Assembly: GCA_029287645.1 (NCBI GenBank) | Contig: JARFQS010000355.1 | Coordinates: forward strand, 1 to 5,477 | Direction: 5' to 3' | DNA: 5,477 bases | Source of the DNA: Thermoanaerobaculia bacterium | GTDB lineage: Bacteria; Acidobacteriota; Thermoanaerobaculia; Multivoradales; JAHEKO01 | Part shown: piece after piece, positions 1 through 4,212 of the stretch | How positions within the stretch are numbered: position 1 is the first letter of the stretch | Layout: each line of letters begins with the position of its first letter | Translations under genes and position numbers: made by a program | The notes under the pieces: generated by a model | What the model saw: only the letters and a program-made list of their open reading frames with translations | What the model was told of the DNA's origin: nothing | The model's database searches: none

Positions 1-711
1 GAGCTGGGAAAGGTGGACGCCGAGGCCTCGCGACACGCCAAGGACTCGCTCGGATTCCACTCTGATCTCGCCAATGCGGTTTCCGGCGCAGATCTGGTGA
101 TCGAAGCGGTACCCGAGTCGATGGAGCTCAAGATCGACACCTTCCGACGAGTCACCGAATCGGCCCCGGAGCACGTGTTGCTGGCATCCAACACCTCGGC
201 GTTGTCGATCACCGAGATGGCGGGTGCGCTGGACAAGCCGGGGCGCTTCGCCGGGATGCACTTCTTCAATCCGGTCCACATCATGCGACTCGTCGAGCTG
301 GTGAAGGGCCTAGAGACCGACGACGAGACCCTCCTGGCGCTGCGCAAAGTGGCCGAGACGATGGGCAAGGAGGTCGTGGAAGTGAAAGAGTCGCCGGGCT
401 TCGTGACCTCGCGTATCAACGCCCTCATCGGCAACGAGGCCTTCCGCATGCTCCAGGAGGGAGTCGCCACCGCCTCCGATATCGACAAGGCCCTGAAGCT
501 CGGCCTGAATCACCCCATGGGTCCCTTCGAGATGATCGACCTCGTCGGTCTCGATGTCAGGCTTTCCGTCCTTCAGCACCTCCAACGGTCGCTTGGAGAT
601 CTCTACCGACCCAATAGCCTCTTCCTGCAGTATGTCCAGGCAGGTCGCCTGGGCCGGAAGGTGGGGCGAGGCGTCTACTCCTACGATGAGCATGGAAAAC
701 GGCTCGACTGA
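1..711 (+). CDS. 3-hydroxyacyl-CoA dehydrogenase, short-chain (3-hydroxybutyryl-CoA dehydrogenase type), 5' end missing
   Basis: This is the C-terminal 236 residues of an enzyme that oxidises (S)-3-hydroxyacyl-CoA to 3-oxoacyl-CoA with NAD(P)+ in beta-oxidation or butyrate-type pathways in the cytosol. The frame is open from base 1 and the family is usually about 280-290 residues, so some 45-50 N-terminal residues, including the Rossmann GxGxxG loop, lie upstream of the window. Numbering from base 1, the NTSALSI motif has Asn64 and Ser66, HFFNP begins at His87, and Glu99 sits 12 residues later. The Ser-His-Glu spacing equals that of the human enzyme (Ser137, His158, Glu170). The C-terminal domain has NHPMGPFEMIDLVGLD (from residue 170) and ends in GRKVGRGVYSY. 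The site matching human Asn208 is Ser137 here (GFVTSRIN). The SDR gene follows 27 nt after the TGA. Related annotations include Hbd, PaaH and MmgB; the substrate chain length cannot be told from the sequence. Confidence 0.93.
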   Translation, partial: ELGKVDAEASRHAKDSLGFHSDLANAVSGADLVIEAVPESMELKIDTFRRVTESAPEHVLLASNTSALSITEMAGALDKPGRFAGMHFFNPVHIMRLVELVKGLETDDETLLALRKVAETMGKEVVEVKESPGFVTSRINALIGNEAFRMLQEGVATASDIDKALKLGLNHPMGPFEMIDLVGLDVRLSVLQHLQRSLGDLYRPNSLFLQYVQAGRLGRKVGRGVYSYDEHGKRLD

Positions 712-731
712 CATCAGTTTCGAATCAGGGG

Positions 732-735
732 GGAG
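732..735 (+). promoter_or_regulatory. Shine-Dalgarno of the SDR gene
   Basis: A G-run ending in GGAG lies three bases before the ATG at 739. The spacing is short, but the TGTxxxGxG-type glycine motif starts only 12 residues into the protein, which is normal for the family, so this ATG is the natural start. Confidence 0.5.
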
Positions 736-738
736 TCG

Positions 739-1524
739 ATGACGGTTCTCGAAGATCGCGTTGCACTGGTCACCGGATCGAGTAGTGGACTGGGCTTCGC
801 CGCCGCTCGCGCCCTCCTCGACCTCGGCGCCCGCGTGGCGCTGAACAGTCGCGGCGGAGACAAGCTGGAGGCGGCCCATCGCGCTTTGGCTGCTGGAGGC
901 GGCGAAGTCGTGGCGATTCCAGCCGACATTCGGCAGCCCGAAGAGCTCGAGGACCTTGTCAACGAAGTCGAAGAGCACCTGGGAGCGGTCGACATCCTCG
1001 TCGCCAACGGAGGAGGGCCCAGAGTCAAGCCCGCAGTCGAGCTCGACGAGGCCGACTGGCAGGAAGCCCTTCCGCTGGCGTTTCTCTTCGTTCCACGGCT
1101 GTGCAGGCTCGTCCTGCCTGGAATGCGACGCAGGGGTTGGGGTCGCATCGTGGCCATCAACTCCGTGTCGGCACGGCAGCCGATTCCGAGCCTCGCCCTC
1201 TCCAACGCCTTGCGGCCCGCTGTTCTCGGTTACCTGAAGACGTTGGCGTTGGAGGTCGCCGCGGACGGTGTCACCGTCAATTCCGTCCTACCGGGTTACA
1301 CACGCACAGAGCGACAAGAGGAACTGGCGGCTCAGCTGGCGCGGCAGACTGGCCAGGATGCCGACGAGATTCTCGCCAATCAGGGGCGAGACGTCCCGAT
1401 CGGCCGCATGGCGGATCCGTCGGAAATCGGCGAGGTGATCGCGTTTCTCTGCTCGCCTTCCGCCTCCTACCTGACCGGCCAGGCCATTCCGGTCGAGGGC
1501 GGCTATCTCAAGGGGCTTCCCTAG
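739..1524 (+). CDS. SDR-family oxidoreductase, FabG-like subgroup with a degenerate catalytic tetrad
   Basis: This complete 261-residue cytosolic protein has a full short-chain dehydrogenase fold. The cofactor loop is TGSSSGLG (residues 12-19). The usual NNAG is ANGG (89-92). The C-terminal part has VTVNSVLPGY, IGRMADPSEI and SYLTGQAIPVEGG, typical of 3-oxoacyl-reductase-like SDRs. The active site is atypical. Ser142 matches the catalytic Ser, but the Tyr position is Ser155 and the Lys position is Arg159 (motif SNALR instead of YxxxK), and the Asn position holds Ala114 or Phe115. The 13- and 17-residue spacings from Ser142 match canonical SDRs, so this is substitution, not misalignment. From memory, this is the conserved-domain subgroup 'BKR-like SDR-like', whose members share an imperfect tetrad, so the gene is not a decayed copy. 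It sits between the hydroxyacyl-CoA dehydrogenase and yjbQ, probably in one operon. Any reaction is unknown; it may bind NAD(P) without normal SDR catalysis. Confidence 0.9.
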   Translation: MTVLEDRVALVTGSSSGLGFAAARALLDLGARVALNSRGGDKLEAAHRALAAGGGEVVAIPADIRQPEELEDLVNEVEEHLGAVDILVANGGGPRVKPAVELDEADWQEALPLAFLFVPRLCRLVLPGMRRRGWGRIVAINSVSARQPIPSLALSNALRPAVLGYLKTLALEVAADGVTVNSVLPGYTRTERQEELAAQLARQTGQDADEILANQGRDVPIGRMADPSEIGEVIAFLCSPSASYLTGQAIPVEGGYLKGLP

Positions 1525-1543
1525 GCCCCGAGATCACATCACC

Positions 1544-1548
1544 GGAGG
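1544..1548 (+). promoter_or_regulatory. Shine-Dalgarno of the yjbQ-family gene
   Basis: A full GGAGG core lies nine bases before the ATG at 1558, in the 33-nt gap after the SDR stop codon. It fixes the start and suggests the gene is translated from the same message as its upstream neighbours. Confidence 0.7.
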
Positions 1549-1557
1549 ATTCAGACG

Positions 1558-1977
1558 ATGAGACTCGAAACCACGGTCCTGGAGCGCAGCACTTCGGGGG
1601 AAACCGACATCCTGGATCTGACCGGAGATGTCGAGGACTTCCTCGGATCCACCGGAATCGAAGAAGGCTGGGTGCTCATCGCGGTACCGGGCTCCACCGC
1701 CTCGGTGACCACCATCGAGTTCGAGAGCGGTGCCGTCAACGACCTCAAGAAGGCCGTCGAGCGGCTGGCTCCACGCAACGCCGAGTACGATCACAACCTC
1801 CGGTGGGGAGACGGCAACGGCTACTCGCATGTACGCTCGGCCCTCCTGGGGCCTTCCATGGTCCTGCCCGTGAAACAGGGTCGACTCGAGACCGGGACCT
1901 GGCAGCAAGTCGTGCTCTGTGATTTCGACAATCGGCCCAGAACCCGGCGCATTCACCTACAGGTGATGGGAGGTTGA
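1558..1977 (+). CDS. yjbQ: YjbQ/UPF0047 family protein (secondary thiamine-phosphate synthase type)
   Basis: This is a complete 139-residue protein, the usual length of the UPF0047 family of small cytosolic proteins. E. coli YjbQ can weakly form thiamine phosphate in place of ThiE, and the true role of the family is unsettled. Family marks are the DHN and GDGNGYSH segment (residues 78-91, with His79, Asn87 and His91), SALLGPS (94-100), GTWQQVVLCDFD (113-124) and a C-terminal RRIHLQVMGG. The motif that in many members reads PHTTA is PGSTA here (44-48), so its His is replaced by Gly45. From memory a branch of bacterial and archaeal members shares the PGSTA..TTIE form, which makes this a subfamily trait. 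No thiamine gene is nearby. The neighbours are acyl-CoA and SDR genes, so the position gives no support for a thiamine role. Confidence 0.88.
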   Translation: MRLETTVLERSTSGETDILDLTGDVEDFLGSTGIEEGWVLIAVPGSTASVTTIEFESGAVNDLKKAVERLAPRNAEYDHNLRWGDGNGYSHVRSALLGPSMVLPVKQGRLETGTWQQVVLCDFDNRPRTRRIHLQVMGG

Positions 1978-2050
1978 ACTGTCCGTCGTACCTCCGGCCG
2001 TTCTCTGGGCAGTGGGGGTGGATCAGGCCTCGTTTACTCGGCTGATCTTT

Positions 2051-2070
2051 GAGGCAGTGAGGCAGTGAGG
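2051..2070 (+). repeat. Tandem repeat of GAGGCAGT, 2.5 copies
   Basis: Two exact 8-bp units (2051-2058 and 2059-2066) are followed by a partial GAGG. This is a short slippage-type repeat about 75 nt after the yjbQ stop. No function is evident. Confidence 0.7.
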
Positions 2071-2192
2071 GCCCCACCCACCCGTCCTCGGGAGCGGGAT
2101 CGACCCAGGGATGTCCCCAGGCTTCGGCCTCACCCAACCATACCCCTCCGCCTGTGAAGATCCGTTGTCCGATCTGGCACTACTGAGGGCAA

Positions 2193-2224
2193 TAGGGGCG
2201 TAAGGGCATAGGGGCTTAGGGGTC
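2193..2224 (+). repeat. Four tandem octamers, consensus TAGGGGCN
   Basis: The units are TAGGGGCG (2193), TAAGGGCA (2201), TAGGGGCT (2209) and TAGGGGTC (2217), in strict 8-bp register, with a looser GAGGGCAA just before. They end 30 nt left of the foldback element. The related GTAGGGGAG occurs in both arms of the REP-like palindrome at 2369-2424, which may or may not be chance in G-rich DNA. They could be slippage products or protein-binding sites. Confidence 0.65.
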
Positions 2225-2255
2225 ACAGCTCACAACGAGACCTTCATCGGTTTAA

Positions 2256-2284
2256 GAGGTTCGGTCGGGTGGTTCGTCAGGGGG
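2256..2284 (+). repeat. Left terminal inverted repeat of the foldback element
   Basis: It starts GAGGT and ends in a G5 run, pairing with 2437-2465 (23 Watson-Crick pairs of 29, plus four T-G pairs). Confidence 0.7.
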
Positions 2285-2287
2285 TGC

Positions 2288-2346
2288 CACGTCGAGCGCA
2301 GCGCAAGGAACATCGCAGAGCACTGAGGATTCGGCGCGATGACGTG
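2288..2346 (+). repeat. Internal dyad (arm A) of the foldback element
   Basis: CACGTC (2288-2293) pairs perfectly with GACGTG (2341-2346). A G.U pair (2294/2340), a small asymmetric internal loop, and GCGC (2296-2299) against GCGC (2334-2337) continue the stem. The apical 34 nt have no strong fold by eye. Confidence 0.5.
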
Positions 2347-2350
2347 ACAA

Positions 2351-2364
2351 GGTGGCGGCCCACC
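2351..2364 (+). repeat. Small hairpin (arm B) of the foldback element
   Basis: GGTGG (2351-2355) and CCACC (2360-2364) form a 5-bp stem with a CGGC loop. On its own it is too small to mean much. Its interest is that it lies exactly between the larger arms, with 4-nt spacers on each side. Confidence 0.4.
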
Positions 2365-2368
2365 CTGG

Positions 2369-2424
2369 ATGTAGGGGAGGGGCTTGACCCCTCCCATGGG
2401 AGCCCGCAAGGGGCTCCCCTACAT
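2369..2424. repeat. REP doublet (REPIN/BIME-like), 56-bp three-way-junction palindrome
   Basis: The 56 bases divide exactly into a 6-bp closing stem (ATGTAG 2369-2374 with CTACAT 2419-2424), hairpin 1 (GGGAGGGG, loop CTTGA, CCCTCCC-type partner; 2375-2395), an AT linker, and hairpin 2 (GGGAGCCC, loop GCAAG, GGGCTCCC; 2398-2418). Both 8-bp stems are perfect. Read on its own strand, each half is GTAG, an 8-bp stem and a CTTGM loop, which matches the known layout of REP elements handled by TnpA_REP/RAYT Y1 transposases. GTAG at the hairpin foot is a known recognition mark. Two inverted REPs make a REPIN. The halves differ by a GGG/CCC swap that keeps each hairpin intact, so selection acted on the hairpins, not on one long palindrome. 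Confidence 0.65.
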
Positions 2425-2436
2425 TGCCGGCGCCGT

Positions 2437-2465
2437 CCCCCAGGCGAGCCACCCGGACGGACCTC
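2437..2465 (-). repeat. Right terminal inverted repeat of the foldback element
   Basis: It is the inverted partner of 2256-2284, reading C5 on the inner side and ACCTC at the outer end. It holds the G (never A) opposite each T mismatch of the left arm. Confidence 0.7.
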
Positions 2466-2475
2466 TATGAAAGAA

Positions 2476-2494
2476 CGGTTTGGACCGAAAACCG
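2476..2494 (+). repeat. Small dyad in the leader of the AGPS-like gene
   Basis: CGGTTT (2476-2481) and AAACCG (2489-2494) can form a 6-bp stem with a 7-nt loop. A competing 4-bp hairpin (2476-2487) uses the same left arm. CGGTTT also occurs at 2248-2253, just outside the other end of the foldback element. It could be an operator half-site pair, but this is weak. Confidence 0.3.
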
Positions 2495-2551
2495 ACGGCC
2501 GGCAGTGTCCGTACACCGTGCGGGTGGCCTCAACTCGGGATAGAGTAGTTC

Positions 2552-4210
2552 ATGGTTATGACACGGTCTGCGGCGGGCGGTGGCCCGCCTCGTCGCCGCT
2601 TGGCGGGCTGGGGATTCGAAGGGGAGTCCTACCCGCCTTCCGAGTCGCTCCTGCAGTGGCTGACCGAGAGACTGGGGACGACTGTCCCGTTCCCGCAGTT
2701 CGATCCTTCGAGCTTCCAGCCTATCGAGCCTCGGGCCCTCCCCCACCTCCACTGTCGCATCTCACAAGATCCGATGGAACGGCTCGCCCACGCGCGCGGC
2801 CAGGGCTTGCCCGATCTGCTACGGCTGCGGGCCGGAGCCGTCTCAGCACTCCCGGATGTCGTGGCGCATCCCGGCTCCGCAAGAGAGATCGAGCAGGTTC
2901 TGAATGTTTGTGGCCGGTCGGAGATTCGGGTCATTCCCTGGGGAGGCGGCACCTCGGTCACTGGAGCCGTCAACGTGCTCCCCAGCCAGGATTCGATTGT
3001 CAGTCTGGACATGCAGGGCTTGTCCACGCTAGAAGACGTCGACGTCGAGTCGGGACTGGCCACGTTCGGTGCGGGGGTCCGGGGTCCCGCCCTCGAATCC
3101 CAGCTGGCGCCATACGGCCTGACCCTCGGTCACTTTCCACAGTCCTGGGAGCTTTCGACACTCGGGGGGTGGATCGCCACTCGTGCCTCGGGTCAGGAGT
3201 CACTCGCCTATGGCGGTATCGATCGACTCCTGGCTGGCGTGGAAGCGATCGCACCCTCGGGTCGGCTCGAGCTCGCGGCGATGCCATCCACCGCAGCAGG
3301 ACCCGATCTGAGGCAACTCTTGCTCGGTAGCGAGGGGAGGTTCGGAGTCTTGACTCGAGCCACCGTCAGGGTGCGACGCCGACCGGAGACCCTGCATGTG
3401 GAGGCGCTCCTCCTACCCAGCTGGGAGCGAGGCCTGGAAGCCGTCAGGGAGATGTCCCAGGCTCGCCTGCCTCTGCAGATAGTTCGACTCTCGGATGAAC
3501 CCGAGACCGAGGTCGCCTTGCGAGCCGGTCTCGCCGACCACGCCCTGGTGGCCCCCCTCCTGCGAGGTTGGATCCGTTTGCGAGGTATTCGCGGCTCGGG
3601 TTGCCTCTTGCTGTGCGGCGCTGCCGGAAGTGTCGGCGAAACAGAAGCGAGTCTCGACAGGGCAGCTGCCCTGCTCCGGCGCCATGGTGCCGTTGCTCTC
3701 GGGCGACGACCGGGAAATCGGTGGCTCGAGGATCGGTTTCGCCATCCCTACCTGCGCGATTCCCTGCTCGATCGAGGTATCGCGACCGACACGCTGGAAA
3801 CCGCTGCTCCCTGGTCTTCGCTGTCGAGTCTCGCTCGGCGAGTCCGCAAGGCTCTGGAATCGGCACTACAGGAGGAGAACGAGGCGACCACCGTGCTCTG
3901 CCACCTGTCCCACCCCTACCCGGACGGCGCTTCACTCTATTTCACCTTCTTTTTTCGCTGCCCTGCCGATGTCGGCGAAGCGCTCGCACGATGGGGTCAG
4001 CTGAAACGACGCGCCACGGAGGCTCTCCTGGATGCTGGCGGCACCCTGACCCACCATCACGGCATCGGCCTCTGGCACGCTCCGTGGCTCGACAGAGAGG
4101 TCGGGAGTACCGGTCGCAAACTCCTCGAAGCTACCGCAAGGACGGCGGATCCGGAAGGCATTCTCAACCCGCAGGTGCTACTCGATCCCGTAGATCGCTT
4201 GGAGACCTGA
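2552..4210 (+). CDS. FAD-binding oxidase of the alkyl-DHAP synthase (AGPS) family
   Basis: This 552-residue VAO-type flavoprotein is compared with about 600-660 in eukaryotic AGPS, which carry a peroxisomal leader. AGPS swaps the acyl chain of 1-acyl-DHAP for a fatty alcohol, the ether-bond step of ether-lipid synthesis. An N-terminal segment with GWGFEG (about 19-24) resembles the AGPS GWGY region. The FAD_binding_4 domain (about 95-270) has PWGGGTSV (129-136), a TLGGWIATRASG segment and GSEGRFGVLT. The C-terminal FAD-oxidase domain (about 280-548) has Arg312 in VRLSDEPE (AGPS IRLMDN), ETAAPW (416-421), Tyr463 in LYFTFFF (AGPS IYFYF) and the HHH triad 501-503. No signal peptide or membrane segment is seen. 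An in-frame TAG at 2546 limits the start to ATG 2552 or 2558, and neither has a good Shine-Dalgarno. glpD follows after 2 nt. A glycolate/lactate-oxidase-like role is possible, but the HHH and ETAAPW motifs favour AGPS. Confidence 0.87.
   Translation: MVMTRSAAGGGPPRRRLAGWGFEGESYPPSESLLQWLTERLGTTVPFPQFDPSSFQPIEPRALPHLHCRISQDPMERLAHARGQGLPDLLRLRAGAVSALPDVVAHPGSAREIEQVLNVCGRSEIRVIPWGGGTSVTGAVNVLPSQDSIVSLDMQGLSTLEDVDVESGLATFGAGVRGPALESQLAPYGLTLGHFPQSWELSTLGGWIATRASGQESLAYGGIDRLLAGVEAIAPSGRLELAAMPSTAAGPDLRQLLLGSEGRFGVLTRATVRVRRRPETLHVEALLLPSWERGLEAVREMSQARLPLQIVRLSDEPETEVALRAGLADHALVAPLLRGWIRLRGIRGSGCLLLCGAAGSVGETEASLDRAAALLRRHGAVALGRRPGNRWLEDRFRHPYLRDSLLDRGIATDTLETAAPWSSLSSLARRVRKALESALQEENEATTVLCHLSHPYPDGASLYFTFFFRCPADVGEALARWGQLKRRATEALLDAGGTLTHHHGIGLWHAPWLDREVGSTGRKLLEATARTADPEGILNPQVLLDPVDRLET
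4201..4204 (+). promoter_or_regulatory. Shine-Dalgarno of glpD inside the upstream gene
   Basis: GGAG lies eight bases before the glpD ATG, within the last codons of the AGPS-like gene. Together with the 2-nt gap it points to translational coupling. Confidence 0.6.
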
Positions 4211-4212
4211 TC

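Larger units (their letters stand above)
2255..2466. mobile_element. Foldback/MITE-like element with 29-bp imperfect terminal inverted repeats
   Basis: The ends 2256-2284 and 2437-2465 are inverted repeats matching at 23 of 29 positions. An added A-T pair at 2255/2466 gives the limits used here. Four mismatches (T2261/G2460, T2265/G2456, T2273/G2448, T2277/G2444) become U.G pairs in + strand RNA; only G2264/A2457 and A2279/A2442 remain unpaired. Inside, three hairpin arms (2288-2346, 2351-2364, 2369-2424) fill nearly all the space, with spacers of 3, 4, 4 and 12 nt. No open frame, transposase or clear target-site duplication was seen. It could be a non-autonomous mobile repeat or a structured RNA forming the 5' leader of the AGPS-like/glpD message. 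The structure is directly visible; the mobility is inferred. Confidence 0.6.
1978..2551. other. 574-nt non-coding region rich in short repeats and dyads
   Basis: I see no protein gene, tRNA or rRNA here. The few reading frames that cross it are low-complexity Pro/Arg/Gly-rich and match no family I know. The left half (1978-2250) carries two short tandem repeats. The right half holds the foldback element at 2255-2466, followed by an 85-nt leader before the next gene. No stem followed by a T-run was found, so the end of the upstream operon is not marked by an obvious intrinsic terminator. Confidence 0.75.

Noticed and set aside
310..978. Long minus-strand open frame antisense to the hydroxyacyl-CoA dehydrogenase and SDR genes
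   Set aside because: It lies opposite two clear family genes, runs across their boundary and matches no known motif. GC-rich codon bias produces such shadows.
739..1524. SDR gene as a pseudogene because of its missing catalytic residues
   Set aside because: The frame is intact at full length with all fold motifs, and the same substitutions appear to be shared by a known subgroup.
1101..1922. 273-codon + strand frame spanning the SDR and yjbQ genes
   Set aside because: It is a frame-shifted shadow, rich in Arg/Gly/Pro/Ser, covering two well-supported genes.
2012..2077. GTGGGG (2012-2017) and CCCCAC (2072-2077) as a long-range stem
   Set aside because: Six pairs across a 54-nt loop in G/C-rich sequence is not distinguishable from chance.
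2119..2130. AGGC-TTCG-GCCT mini-hairpin
   Set aside because: Only a 4-bp stem with no extension and no T-run; expected by chance in GC-rich DNA.
2193..2224. CRISPR array
   Set aside because: Units are 8 bp with no spacers.
1745..2226. Minus-strand frames reaching into the 1978-2551 spacer
   Set aside because: Low-complexity translations that include the tandem octamers (as PLCPYAP-type text); no family resemblance and no ribosome site noticed.
2369..2424. tRNA-like cloverleaf
   Set aside because: Only 56 nt with two hairpins. There is no T-loop GTTCRA, anticodon arm or CCA-stem layout.
2369..2424. Intrinsic terminator
   Set aside because: Stems are strong but neither side has a T-run, and the element lies about 390 nt beyond the last upstream stop codon.
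2248..2481. CGGTTT at 2248-2253 and 2476-2481 as a target-site duplication of the foldback element
   Set aside because: The right copy is not adjacent to the terminal repeat (it starts 10 nt beyond the end), so the geometry of a duplication is wrong. No other convincing duplication was found.
2269..3330. 353-codon + strand frame starting inside the foldback element
   Set aside because: It overlaps the AGPS-like gene in another frame, is Arg/Pro/Ser-rich without domains, and would translate the palindromes.
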